Below, piece by piece: positions 44,040-53,330 of a stretch of DNA of 64,000 nucleotides. Position 1 is the first letter of the stretch, and each line of letters opens with the position of its first letter. This DNA is from Pelomonas sp036401055 (GTDB lineage: Bacteria; Pseudomonadota; Gammaproteobacteria; Burkholderiales; Burkholderiaceae_C), in NCBI GenBank assembly GCA_036401055.1, contig DASWWC010000214.1, forward strand, positions 1-64,000, given 5' to 3'. The notes beneath the pieces were generated by a model. That model ran no database searches. It had not been told where the DNA came from and saw nothing but the letters and a program-made list of their open reading frames with translations. A program made the translations under genes and the position numbers.

Positions 44040-46730
44040 TCAGAACTGGAAGCTGCTCGCGTTCAACGAGCCGCAGCTGACGTTTTTCAGCAGCACGAGC
44101 GGTCGACGAGCGGCGGGGCCTGCGGCGTCCGGGTCCATGTAAATCAGCGCGTCGCTGACGCCGTTGCGCACGCAGCTGACATGCCCGCTGTCCAGCGGCG
44201 CCGCCGCAGTGACGCCGGCCGCACGCAGCACGGCGCTCAGGTTGATGACGTCCGTGCCCGGCGTGAAGTCGGCGATGGTGGCGCCTCCCGTGAAGCCGCT
44301 GGTGAACGCGAACTGGTCACGCCCCGCACCGCCCGTCACCGTGGGCTTGAGTGCGCCCACGGTGATCAGGTCGTCACCCGCCGTGCCCGACACCGTGGTG
44401 CCGGCCGCCGTGATGTAGCTGTTGTACAGGTTCAGCCCCATCACCACCGGGTCGTGGTCGGACGAGCGGTACATGTGGTTCTGGTAGGGGTCGGCGGCGC
44501 AGGTCGCGCAGGCCGGCTTCTTGAACTCCAGGTTGTAGTCGTGCGCCAGCGACTCGTCGGCGTTGATGTGCCAGTGCACGGCGGCGCTGACCTTGGCCGA
44601 GGCCGACGAGGTGGTGATGGCGTGGTCCAGGCGGCCCGCGGCGCCGTCGAACACGTAGGAGTAGCCGAAGCCGTTGAAGCGGCCGATCTGGTCCACGTAG
44701 CCGTTGTCGGTCAGCGCCGTGATCGGGTTCTCCATGCCGTAGGCATTGAAGTCGCCGACCAGCACCACGTCGTTGCTGCCGCTGGAGGTCTGCAGCTGCG
44801 CGACGAACGTGCGCAGCTGGTGGGCCTGGGCGACGCGCGTGGCGTTGTAGCAGCCCTGGCCGTCGCCCTGGTCGGCGTCCGGATCGGACGACGACGAGGG
44901 ACAGCTGCCCTTGCTCTTGAGGTGGTTGACCGCTAGCGTGAACTTCTGGCCGTTGGCCAGCGCGAAGGTCTGGGCCACGGTCGGGCGGTTGTTGATGGCG
45001 GCGTTGTCGATCACCGAGTTGCCCGCGGGGCTGAGCTTGGCGGGCTTGTAGATGATGGTGGTCTTGATCGCGTCGCTGCCCACCACGCCGGCCGCCGAGC
45101 CCGGTGCGACGGCGTAGGTGCCGGCGCCGACCTTGGCGTTCAGCGCGGCCACCAGGTTCTGCGCGGCCACGGTGTTGTTCTGGATCTCCATCAGGCCCAG
45201 CGCGTCGGCATCCAGCGCGCTGATGGCGGCGACGATCTTGGCCTGCTGGCGGGCGAACTCGTCCGCGTTGTTGGCGCCGCGGCAGCTGCTGGAGGCGGTC
45301 TCGCCGCTGAGGCAGGTCTGGCCGCTGGCGCCGGCCACGTTGCGGCCGTCCTTGAAGGTGGTGAAGTAGTTCAGCACGTTGAAGCTGGCCAGCTTCACGT
45401 TGCCACCCACGGCCGGCGGCGTGGCGGTGCGCGGGTTGCTGTTCGTGTACTGCAGCGCGGCGTTGTCCAGCGGCAGGATGCGGTAGGCGCCGGGGCCGGA
45501 GGTCTCCGCCGTGGTGGGGCCGAAGTCGATGACGCCGGTGATGGCGGCCACGGTGTCGCCACCGCGCAGCGCGCCGTTGGGGCCGGTGAAGGGCGTCGGG
45601 TCGACGTTCTGCAGCGAGCTGCCGTCCTCCAGCACCACCATGCGGTCGGCGTTGTCGGCGGCCAGGGCCAGGGCCTGGGCGCTGCCGGGGCGGTACTTGT
45701 TGGTGGGCGTCTCCAGCCGGCCGCCGGCCGACAGCGTCACCTGGCCGTAGCGGGCCTGGAAGTAGTTCTGGCCCACGGTCAGCGGACCGGCCAGCGTGAC
45801 CAGCATGCCCTCGTAACGCTCCAGGCCACCGGTGACCGGCAGGCTGATGGGCGTCGGGGTGATGCTGTAGCCCGGGTTGGCGGTGATGCCGGTCGGGCTG
45901 GTGATCTCGGTGACGGTGCCGCCGCCGGTGGAGAACTCGATCACCGTGCCGCTCAGGCGCACCAGCTGGTTGACGGCCACGGTGGGTGCCGTGCCGGTGT
46001 AGACGAAGATGCCGTCCGAGGTCGCCGGGTTGCCGTCGCCGACCAGCGCCTGCATGAAGAAGCCGGTGTTGGCGAGGCGGGTCACCACGCCTTCGGTCGT
46101 GACGCTCTTGTTCACCAGCGGGCTGGTGGCGCCGCTGCCCTGGATCTCGTAGATGTGCTTGAAGGCGGGTGGCTCCGAACTCGTGGAGCAGGGCGCCAGC
46201 GCGGTGGCCATGTTGCGCGGGTTGGGCGTGCCGTTGGTGAAGCCGGTGCCGCAGCCGTTGGCGTCACGCAGGGCCGCCGTGGCGTTGTTGCCCACCGAGT
46301 AGCTGTAGAGATCTTGCGCCGCCGGCGTGCCGCCGGACAGCACGCTGGTCGAGTTCGACAGCGCGACCTTGCCGGCGGAGCCGCCCATGCCGATGGTGCC
46401 GGTCGCGTCCGGCGTCGGCAGCGACACGGTGCCGCCCGTGCCGGCCGCCTGCTGCACCAGCAGGTATTGGCCCGGCAGCAGGTTCACGGCCGGCAGTGGG
46501 GTGGCCGCCCAGGTCGTGCCGGAAGACGAGGCGTACTGGACCGACCAGCCGCCGAGGTTGACCGTCGTGGAGCCGTTGTTGAACAACTCGATGAAGTCGT
46601 TCTTCAGCGTGGCGCCGGCGTTGCCACCCCCGCCATAGACCTGGCTGATGACGACGGCTGCGGACGCGTTCAGCGCCAGGGGCGCCGCGAAGGCCGCGGC
46701 AAGGAGAGCTACCAGGGGTCGGATTTGCAT
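44040..46730 (-). CDS. Extracellular ExeM/NucH-family endonuclease with lamin-tail domain
   Basis: This is an 896-aa secreted nuclease. Signal peptide 1-24 is followed by a lamin-tail (LTD) domain (~25-150, I-S-Q-V-Y-G-G-G-G-N). An OB-like linker region comes next, then an endonuclease/exonuclease/phosphatase domain with L-A-S-F-N-V-L-N-Y, L-M-E-I-Q-N-N, L-V-G-D-F-N-A-Y-G and S-S-D-H-D-P-V-V. The C-terminal ~110 residues resemble RTX/type-I-secretion targets (G-T-A-G-D-D-L, then a G-G-A-G-R-D-Q-F repeat). ExeM-type enzymes degrade extracellular DNA, including in biofilms. Confidence 0.9.
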   Translation of the reverse strand: MQIRPLVALLAAAFAAPLALNASAAVVISQVYGGGGNAGATLKNDFIELFNNGSTTVNLGGWSVQYASSSGTTWAATPLPAVNLLPGQYLLVQQAAGTGGTVSLPTPDATGTIGMGGSAGKVALSNSTSVLSGGTPAAQDLYSYSVGNNATAALRDANGCGTGFTNGTPNPRNMATALAPCSTSSEPPAFKHIYEIQGSGATSPLVNKSVTTEGVVTRLANTGFFMQALVGDGNPATSDGIFVYTGTAPTVAVNQLVRLSGTVIEFSTGGGTVTEITSPTGITANPGYSITPTPISLPVTGGLERYEGMLVTLAGPLTVGQNYFQARYGQVTLSAGGRLETPTNKYRPGSAQALALAADNADRMVVLEDGSSLQNVDPTPFTGPNGALRGGDTVAAITGVIDFGPTTAETSGPGAYRILPLDNAALQYTNSNPRTATPPAVGGNVKLASFNVLNYFTTFKDGRNVAGASGQTCLSGETASSSCRGANNADEFARQQAKIVAAISALDADALGLMEIQNNTVAAQNLVAALNAKVGAGTYAVAPGSAAGVVGSDAIKTTIIYKPAKLSPAGNSVIDNAAINNRPTVAQTFALANGQKFTLAVNHLKSKGSCPSSSSDPDADQGDGQGCYNATRVAQAHQLRTFVAQLQTSSGSNDVVLVGDFNAYGMENPITALTDNGYVDQIGRFNGFGYSYVFDGAAGRLDHAITTSSASAKVSAAVHWHINADESLAHDYNLEFKKPACATCAADPYQNHMYRSSDHDPVVMGLNLYNSYITAAGTTVSGTAGDDLITVGALKPTVTGGAGRDQFAFTSGFTGGATIADFTPGTDVINLSAVLRAAGVTAAAPLDSGHVSCVRNGVSDALIYMDPDAAGPAARRPLVLLKNVSCGSLNASSFQF

Positions 46731-46794
46731 GACGGGTTAGTAAAAATTGCCCAGAACGGGGCGCATGCTATTGATGCTTCGTGACGAATTGATC

Positions 46795-46813
46795 CACCCC
46801 GTTCGTGGGGGTG
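46795..46813. other. Inverted repeat upstream of the symporter gene
   Basis: CACCCC and GGGGTG flank a 7-bp centre, 22 bp before the symporter ATG. It could be an operator or a hairpin in the leader. The 105-bp gap is divergent between the nuclease and symporter genes. Confidence 0.3.
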
Positions 46814-46835
46814 ATCTGAGTCATCATCCCGGCCC

Positions 46836-48236
46836 ATGTCACCTGCACTGCTTTTGATCGGGGTTCTCACTTATTTCGCCGGGCTGTTGGTACTGGCGAG
46901 GTGCGTCTCGCACGGTTCTGGCGCCGAGGGTTTCTACGTGGGGGGCAGGGAAAGTCCCTGGCCGGTCGTCGCGTTCGGAATGATCGGGACGTCGCTTTCA
47001 GGCGTCACCTTCATCAGCGTGCCCGGCTCGGTGGCCGTCAACGGCTTCACCTACTTGCAGATCGTCATCGGCCAGGTGTTCGGCTATGCCGTCATCGCCT
47101 TCGTGCTGCTCCCGGCCTACCACCGGCTGAAGCTGGCCTCCATCTACGGCCTGCTGGGCGAGCGCCTGGGGCCGGCGGCGCAGCGGCTGGGCTCGGCCTA
47201 CTTCATCCTCAGCCGCACGCTGGGTGCCACGGGGCGCCTCTTCCTCGTCGTGGCCGTGCTGCACACGCTGATCCTGCAGCCGCTGGGCTTGCCGTTCTGG
47301 CTGGGCGCGGCGGTGGTGCTGGTGATGATCCTGCTCTACACGGTGGAGGGCGGCGTGAAGGCGCTGGTGTGGACCGATACGCTGCAGACCGCCGGCATGC
47401 TGACCGGCCTCGTCGTCTGCACCGCGCTGCTGTGGCGGCCCGACGCCTTCGCGCAGCTGGACGCCGCGGGCTTGTCCCGCGTGTGGGTGGGCGACCCGCT
47501 GAGCCGCGACTTCTCGGTCAAGGCGCTGCTGGCCGGCATGTTCATCGCCATCGCGATGACGGGGCTGGACCAGGAAATGATGCAGAAGAGCCTGTCGGTC
47601 GCGAAGCTGCGCGACGCGCAGAAGAACCTGCTGGTGCTGGCCGTGCTGATGCTGGTGGTGGTGGCCGTCTTCCTGCTGCTGGGCGGGCTGCTGGCGCTGT
47701 ATGCGCAGGAACACGGCCTGGCCGCCAAGGGCGACGCGCTGTTCCCGACGGTCGTCATGCAGCACCTGCCGGCCTGGGTGCAGATCGTCTTCGTGCTGGC
47801 GCTGGTGTCGGCGCTGCTGCCCAGCGCCGACGGCGCGCTGACCGCGCTGACGGCCAGCACCTGCCTGGACCTGCTGCGCGTGGGCAAGGAAGACACCCGC
47901 ACGCGTCGGCGCGTGCATTTGGGCTTTGCGGCGCTGTTTCTCGCGCTGGTGCTGGGCTTCAAGGCGCTGGACAGCACCAGCATGATCTACCTGATCCTGA
48001 AGCTGGCCGGCTACACCTACGGGCCGCTGCTGGGCCTCTTCGCGTTTGCGATGTTCACGCCGCGGGCCGTGTCGGGCCGTGCGCTGGTGGCCGTCTGCGT
48101 GGCGGCGCCGCTGCTGTGCGCGGCGCTGGACTTCGGGCAGCCGTGGGGTGGGTATCAGATCGGGCTGGAGCTGCTGTTGCTGAATGGGTTGCTGACGTGG
48201 GCGGGGTTGTTGTGGGCGGGCGCGAGGCGGCGCTGA
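46836..48236 (+). CDS. Sodium:solute symporter (SSS family)
   Basis: This 466-aa protein has about 12-13 membrane helices. The family segments G-G-R-x-S-P-W and M-I-G-T-S-L-S-G-V-T-F-I-S are at the N-terminal helices. E-G-G-V-K-A-L-V-W-T-D-T-L-Q is near residue 170, the usual SSS sodium-site helix region. The transported solute cannot be told. It is followed by a short DUF4287 gene in the same direction. Confidence 0.92.
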   Translation: MSPALLLIGVLTYFAGLLVLARCVSHGSGAEGFYVGGRESPWPVVAFGMIGTSLSGVTFISVPGSVAVNGFTYLQIVIGQVFGYAVIAFVLLPAYHRLKLASIYGLLGERLGPAAQRLGSAYFILSRTLGATGRLFLVVAVLHTLILQPLGLPFWLGAAVVLVMILLYTVEGGVKALVWTDTLQTAGMLTGLVVCTALLWRPDAFAQLDAAGLSRVWVGDPLSRDFSVKALLAGMFIAIAMTGLDQEMMQKSLSVAKLRDAQKNLLVLAVLMLVVVAVFLLLGGLLALYAQEHGLAAKGDALFPTVVMQHLPAWVQIVFVLALVSALLPSADGALTALTASTCLDLLRVGKEDTRTRRRVHLGFAALFLALVLGFKALDSTSMIYLILKLAGYTYGPLLGLFAFAMFTPRAVSGRALVAVCVAAPLLCAALDFGQPWGGYQIGLELLLLNGLLTWAGLLWAGARRR

Positions 48237-48318
48237 CGCCGGCCTGTCGATTTCTGACCTCCTCATCCGTCGTGTCCATCTGGCGCCCCGTTTGGGGCCG
48301 CCCTCACCGGAGCCTTGC

Positions 48319-48531
48319 ATGTCCAGCACAGAGAAAGTCCAGGGCCCTGCGTCCTACTTCCCGTCCATCGAGAAGACCTACGGCCAGCCCGTCGAGCATT
48401 GGTTTGGCATCCTGCGCGGCGCTGCAGGCCTGAAGCACATGGAGCTGGTGGCGCTGCTCAAGACCGAGCACGGGCTGGGCCATGGGCATGCCAATGCGCT
48501 GGTGGCCCACCATTTGAAGCATCCCGGCTAG
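48319..48531 (+). CDS. DUF4287 small protein
   Basis: This 70-aa protein carries the DUF4287 pattern: K-T-Y-G-x-P-x-E-H-W-F-G-I-L, then K-H-M-E-L-V-A-L-L-K, then H-G-L-G-H-G-H-A-N-A-L-V. Its function is unknown, and it is widespread in bacteria as a small soluble protein. The ATG at 48319 is preferred; a GGAG stands 9 nt before it. Confidence 0.88.
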   Translation: MSSTEKVQGPASYFPSIEKTYGQPVEHWFGILRGAAGLKHMELVALLKTEHGLGHGHANALVAHHLKHPG

Positions 48532-48571
48532 CCCTCGCGACCGCATCGCGTCCGGCGACACTGCGCGTCCC

Positions 48572-50350
48572 ATGTCGTCGTCCGCCGCTGTTTCATCCGC
48601 GTCCCTCCCCCGCATGCTCGCCGCCTTCGTGCGCGAGCACTGGCGCGCCTATGCGTCGGCTGCGGCCATGCTCAGCTGCATTGCGGCGCTGACCGTCTGG
48701 ATCCCGCGCCAGGTCGGCCATGTCGTCGATGACCTCGTGGCCGGCGGCCTGAAGGGCGACGCGCTGCTGCAGCAACTGGGCTTGCTGGTCGCTGCCGGCC
48801 TCGTCATCTACCTGCTGCGCGTGGGCTGGCGGCTGACGCTGTTCAAGGCCGCCTACCGCCTCGGCGCGCGGCTGCGCACGCGGCTGTTCGCGCGGCTGGC
48901 GCTGCAGGGGCCGGCCTACTTCCAGGGCCAGCGCACCGGCGACCTGATGGCGCTGGCGACCAACGACATCGACACCGTCGAGATGGCCGCGGGCGAGGCC
49001 ATGCTGGCCGGCTTCGACGGCACGCAGACGCTGCTGCTGGTGCTGGCCATGATGACGCTGGCCATCGACTGGCGGCTGGGTCTGGCCGCGCTGCTGCCCT
49101 TTCCGTTGATGGGGCTGGCGTTCTGGTGGATCTCGCAGCACCTGCACACCGCTGCGCAGGATTCGCTGACGCGCTTCGGTGACCTCAACACCCAGGTGCA
49201 GGAAAGCCTGGCCGGCGTGCGCACGCTGCGCGCGCTGGGGCTGGTCGGTCGCAGCGAGCAGCGCTTCGGCGAGCTGGCCGACCGTGCCGCCGAGGCGGCG
49301 TTCCGCTCGCAGCGCTGGGAGGCCGCCTACGAGCCCGCCGTCGGCATGACGCTGGGCGCCGCGACCGCCATCGCGCTGGCCGTGGGCGGCTGGCTGGTGG
49401 CGCAGCGCGAGATCAGCATCGGCCAGCTGACGGCGTTCACGATGTATCTCGGCCAGCTGATCTGGCCTATGTTCGCCGCCGGCTGGGTGCTGGCGCTGCT
49501 GGAGCGCGGCCGGGCCGCATGGGCGCGGCTGGCGCCGGTGCTGGATGCGCCGCTGACGCTGGCCGACGAGGGCAGGGCGGTGCTGCCGGCGCGGGCCGAA
49601 CTGCACGCCGAGGGGCTGAGCTTCAGCTTCCCCGGTGCGAAGCGGCCGGCGCTGGAGGGCGTCGATGTCGTGCTGCCGCCGGGCCGCACGCTGGGCATCG
49701 TCGGCGCGACCGGCGCGGGCAAGTCCACCTTCGTGCGCCTGCTGCTGCGCCAGGCGGAACCCGACGCAGGCCGGCTGACCCTGGGCGGCGTGCCTGTCCC
49801 GCAGCTGCCGCTGGCCACGCTGCGCGCCCACATCGCCTGGGTGCCACAGGAGCCCTTCCTGTTCTCGGCCTCGGTGGCCGACAACATCGCGCTGGCAAGA
49901 CCCGGCGCCACGCCCGCCGACATCGAGGCCGCAGCGCGGCTGGCGGCCGTGCATGACGACATCCAGCGGCTGCCCAAGGGCTACGCGACCGAGGTGGGCG
50001 AGCGCGGTGTGACGCTGTCTGGCGGGCAACGCCAGCGCGTGGCCATCGCGCGGGCCTTGCTATCCGAAGCGCCGCTGCTGGTGCTGGACGATGCGCTGTC
50101 GGCGGTGGACACCGGCACCGAGACCGACATCCTGGACCACCTGCGCGAGCTGCGTTCAGCCAGGCCCGACCGCAGCGTCATCGTCATCGCGCACCGGCTG
50201 TCGGCGGTGATGGACGCCGACGAGGTCATCGTGCTGAAGCAGGGGCACGTCATCGAGCGCGGCACGCATCAGCAGCTGCTGGAACTGGGCGGCTGGTATG
50301 CCGCGCAATGGCGCTACCAACAGATCGAGGCCAGTCTTGACGCGGAATGA
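48572..50350 (+). CDS. ABC exporter half-transporter, subunit 1 (degenerate site)
   Basis: This 592-aa membrane-ATPase fusion has six helices and a C-terminal ATPase. Walker A G-A-T-G-A-G-K-S-T is at 378-386 and the signature L-S-G-G-Q is canonical. Walker B ends D506-D507, so the catalytic glutamate is replaced by aspartate. This subunit therefore supplies the degenerate ATP site of a heterodimer, and its intact L-S-G-G-Q completes the partner's active site. The overlapping downstream gene is the partner. Substrate unknown; possibly drugs or lipids. Confidence 0.92.
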   Translation: MSSSAAVSSASLPRMLAAFVREHWRAYASAAAMLSCIAALTVWIPRQVGHVVDDLVAGGLKGDALLQQLGLLVAAGLVIYLLRVGWRLTLFKAAYRLGARLRTRLFARLALQGPAYFQGQRTGDLMALATNDIDTVEMAAGEAMLAGFDGTQTLLLVLAMMTLAIDWRLGLAALLPFPLMGLAFWWISQHLHTAAQDSLTRFGDLNTQVQESLAGVRTLRALGLVGRSEQRFGELADRAAEAAFRSQRWEAAYEPAVGMTLGAATAIALAVGGWLVAQREISIGQLTAFTMYLGQLIWPMFAAGWVLALLERGRAAWARLAPVLDAPLTLADEGRAVLPARAELHAEGLSFSFPGAKRPALEGVDVVLPPGRTLGIVGATGAGKSTFVRLLLRQAEPDAGRLTLGGVPVPQLPLATLRAHIAWVPQEPFLFSASVADNIALARPGATPADIEAAARLAAVHDDIQRLPKGYATEVGERGVTLSGGQRQRVAIARALLSEAPLLVLDDALSAVDTGTETDILDHLRELRSARPDRSVIVIAHRLSAVMDADEVIVLKQGHVIERGTHQQLLELGGWYAAQWRYQQIEASLDAE

Positions 50351-52115
50351 GAAGCCCTGGCAGAGCGTCGGCCTGCTGATGGACTCGGCACGACCCGAGC
50401 GCGCGCAGCTGTGGCGTGGCGGCCTGTGGCTGGTGCTGGCCGCGGGCCTGGAGGCGCTGGCGCCCATCCTCGGCAAGCGCTACATCGACGAGCACCTGCT
50501 GCCCGGCCACTACGACATCGTCGCGATGGGCATGCTGCTCGCGCTGGTGCTGCTGACCGGCTGGGCCGCCAGCTGGATCCGCTACGCGCAGCTGTCGCGC
50601 ATGGCCGGCGTCGCGCGGCGCTCCGTGCTGCGGCTGCGCGAGCGCGTCTACGCCCACGTGCTGGCGCTGCCGATGGCCTTCTTCGACAAGGCCATCACCG
50701 GCCAGCTCGTCAGCCGCGTCACCAACGACACCGAGGCGGTCAACCAGCTGTACCGGCAGGTGCTGTACGTGATGCTGGACTCGTCCATCGTCGTCGCCGG
50801 CTCGCTGGTGGCGATGGCCTTCCTGGACTGGCGGCTGATGCTCATCGTCGCGACGCTGGTGCCGGCCATGGTGTTCATCATCCTGGGCTACCAGCGCCTG
50901 TCGGCCCCGGCGGTGGCGCGCACGCGGCAGCTGCGCAGCGACATCAACGCGCAGATGGCCGAGAGCATGGCCGGCATGGCCGTGCTGCAGGCGGCCGGCG
51001 CGGCGGAGCGCTTCGGCCAGCGTTTCGAGGCGGTGAACGCCGAGCACCGGCTGTCGCGCATCGCCGAGCTGCGCGCCAACGCGTGGCTGCTGCGCCCGGC
51101 GCTGGACCTGCTGAACGTACTGCTGCTGGTGACCGTCATCTACGGCTTTGGCCGGCGCGAGCTGTCGGGGCTGGAGGTGGGCCTGCTGTACGCCTTCCTG
51201 GCCTACATCGCGCGCGTCGTCGAGCCGCTGATCCAGATCACGATGCAGTTCGGCCAGCTGCAGCAGTCCATGGTCGCCGCGTCGCGCGTGCGCGCGCTGC
51301 TGGAGGAGGACTGCTCACCCGGCCCGCCACAGGACGGGTCGCCGGTCACGCAGGGCGCGATCCACATCGAGGACCTGAGCTTCGGCTACGACCCGGCGCG
51401 GCCCGTGCTGCAGCATGTCGACGTGGACATCCCGGCCGGCAGCTTCACCGGCATCGTGGGCCATACCGGCAGCGGCAAGAGCACGCTGCTGTCGCTGCTG
51501 CTGCGCTTCTACTCGGCGCAGTCCGGTCGCATCACGGTGGACGGCCAGGCGCTGGCAGCGGTGCCCGACGCCGCCTTCCGCGACGCGGTGGGCCTGGTGC
51601 CGCAGGAGCCCTTCCTGCTGTCGGCCAGCGTGCGCGACAACATCGCGATGGGCCGGCCCGGTATCACCGACGACGCCGTTCAGGCCGCCGCCCGCGACGC
51701 CCGCGCGCACGACTTCATCACCGCGCTGCCGCAGGGCTACGACACCAAGCTGGGCGAGGGCGGCGCGCGCGTGTCGTCGGGCCAGAAGCAGTTGCTGGCG
51801 ATGGCCCGTGCGCTGGCCGGCGCGCCGCGCATCCTGTTCCTGGACGAGGCCACCAGCAATGTCGACAGCGAGACCGAGGCGCGCATCGGCGCGGCACTCG
51901 CGGCGCTGCATGGTCGCGTGACGGTGATCGCCATCGCGCACCGGCTGTCCACCATCCGCGCGGCCGATCAGATCCTGGTGCTCAACCACGGCCGGCTCCA
52001 GGAGCGCGGCCGGCATGACGAGCTGATGGCCGTTGAGGGCGGGCTGTACCGCCGCCTCGTCGAGCTGCAGACGCTGGAAGAGGCCGGTCCGGACGCCGAT
52101 TCCGACGCCCCGTGA
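50337..52115 (+). CDS. ABC exporter half-transporter, subunit 2 (active site)
   Basis: This ~592-aa partner of the preceding subunit has six membrane helices and an ATPase domain with Walker A G-H-T-G-S-G-K-S-T and a complete Walker B D503-E504. The signature is changed to V-S-S-G-Q. The complementary defects in the two subunits are typical of heterodimeric type IV exporters such as BmrCD and TM287/288. A TTG at 50337 with GAGG upstream is chosen; an ATG at 50298, inside subunit 1, is an alternative start. Confidence 0.9.
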   Translation: MTRNEKPWQSVGLLMDSARPERAQLWRGGLWLVLAAGLEALAPILGKRYIDEHLLPGHYDIVAMGMLLALVLLTGWAASWIRYAQLSRMAGVARRSVLRLRERVYAHVLALPMAFFDKAITGQLVSRVTNDTEAVNQLYRQVLYVMLDSSIVVAGSLVAMAFLDWRLMLIVATLVPAMVFIILGYQRLSAPAVARTRQLRSDINAQMAESMAGMAVLQAAGAAERFGQRFEAVNAEHRLSRIAELRANAWLLRPALDLLNVLLLVTVIYGFGRRELSGLEVGLLYAFLAYIARVVEPLIQITMQFGQLQQSMVAASRVRALLEEDCSPGPPQDGSPVTQGAIHIEDLSFGYDPARPVLQHVDVDIPAGSFTGIVGHTGSGKSTLLSLLLRFYSAQSGRITVDGQALAAVPDAAFRDAVGLVPQEPFLLSASVRDNIAMGRPGITDDAVQAAARDARAHDFITALPQGYDTKLGEGGARVSSGQKQLLAMARALAGAPRILFLDEATSNVDSETEARIGAALAALHGRVTVIAIAHRLSTIRAADQILVLNHGRLQERGRHDELMAVEGGLYRRLVELQTLEEAGPDADSDAP

Positions 52116-52159
52116 CCTGGGTCAAGGCATGGTGGCGCTGCCCTGCCTAGGCTGCGCGC

Positions 52160-53329
52160 ATGACTGCCGCCGACCTGCCCACGCTGACTTCCACTCCCGA
52201 CATCCTCATCGGCGGCGCCGGCCCAGCCGGCCTGACGCTGGCTTGCGCGCTGCATGACCGCGGCTGGGTCGTGGCCGTGCTGGAGCAGGCTGAGGCCGAC
52301 GTGCTGGCCGCGCCGGCCGACGACGGCCGCGAGATCGCGCTGACGCACCGCTCGCGCCGCCTGCTCGAAGGCCTGGGCCTGTGGCAGCGCTTCACCGAGG
52401 TGTCGCCGCTGCAGCGCGCCAGCGTGCGCAGCAGCGGCACGCGCGTGCCGCTGCCGTTCGAGAGCCGGGGCCAGGACCTGGGCTGGCTGGTGCCGAACCA
52501 CGAGATCCGCGCGGCGGCCTGGGCGGGGGCGATGGCGCGCGGCATCCCGGTGCTCACGGGCCGCAGCGTGGTGGCGCTGGAGCAGCGCGGCGCCACGGCC
52601 TGCGTGCGCACCCGTGACGGCGGCCGCTTCGAGGCGCGCCTGGTGGTGGCCGCCGACAGCCGCTTCTCCACGCTGCGCCGGCTGGCCGGTATCGCCGCGC
52701 GCCACCAGGACTTCGGCCGCAGCGCGCTGCTGGTGCCGCTGGCACATGAGCGCGACCACGAGGGGTTGGCGCAGGAGTGCTTCCTGGAGGGGCACACGCT
52801 GGCCCTGCTGCCCAAGCGCGGCGCCTGCAGCTCGGCCGTGTGGACCGTGCGCAATGCCGAGCTGCCGCGCATCCAGGCCATGGACGATGCCGAGCTGGCC
52901 GCCACCATCGCCGCCGCCGCCGAGCACCGGCTCGGCGCCATGCAGGTGGCCGGCGCGCGCCATGTCTACCCGCTGGTGGCGGTGTGGGCCGAGCGCTTCG
53001 TGGCGCCGCGCTTTGCGCTGATCGGCGACGCGGCCGTGGGCATGCACCCGGTCACAGCGCATGGCTACAACCTCGGGCTGTACGGCATCGAGGCGCTGGC
53101 CGACCCGCTGCGGCCCGGCGCCGACCCGGGCGAGCTCGCGCCGCTGCGTGCCTTCGAGGCCCGTCATCGCCGCGAGGCCGGGCCGCTGTATGCCGGCACC
53201 AACGCGCTGGTGCGCTTTTTCACCGACGACCGCGCGCCGGTGCTGGCGTTGCGCCGCGCGGTCATCGACCTCGCGCGCCATGTGCCGCCGCTGCGGGCGG
53301 CAATCACGCGGCGCTTGGTGGACGCCTGA
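52160..53329 (+). CDS. FAD-dependent monooxygenase, UbiH/UbiM-like
   Basis: This 389-aa flavoprotein hydroxylase has the dinucleotide loop G-G-A-G-P-A-G (18-24) and the second FAD motif G-D-A-A-V-G-M-H-P-V-T-A-H-G-Y-N. The H-P-V-T-A-H-G form suggests the UbiM branch of ubiquinone-ring hydroxylases rather than UbiH/UbiF, but this rests on one motif. The short N-terminal extension has no signal peptide. No other ubiquinone gene is nearby. Confidence 0.75.
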   Translation: MTAADLPTLTSTPDILIGGAGPAGLTLACALHDRGWVVAVLEQAEADVLAAPADDGREIALTHRSRRLLEGLGLWQRFTEVSPLQRASVRSSGTRVPLPFESRGQDLGWLVPNHEIRAAAWAGAMARGIPVLTGRSVVALEQRGATACVRTRDGGRFEARLVVAADSRFSTLRRLAGIAARHQDFGRSALLVPLAHERDHEGLAQECFLEGHTLALLPKRGACSSAVWTVRNAELPRIQAMDDAELAATIAAAAEHRLGAMQVAGARHVYPLVAVWAERFVAPRFALIGDAAVGMHPVTAHGYNLGLYGIEALADPLRPGADPGELAPLRAFEARHRREAGPLYAGTNALVRFFTDDRAPVLALRRAVIDLARHVPPLRAAITRRLVDA

Positions 53330-53330
53330 G

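Noticed and set aside
48282..48302. Terminator after the symporter gene
   Set aside because: The hairpin is imperfect and has no T-run.
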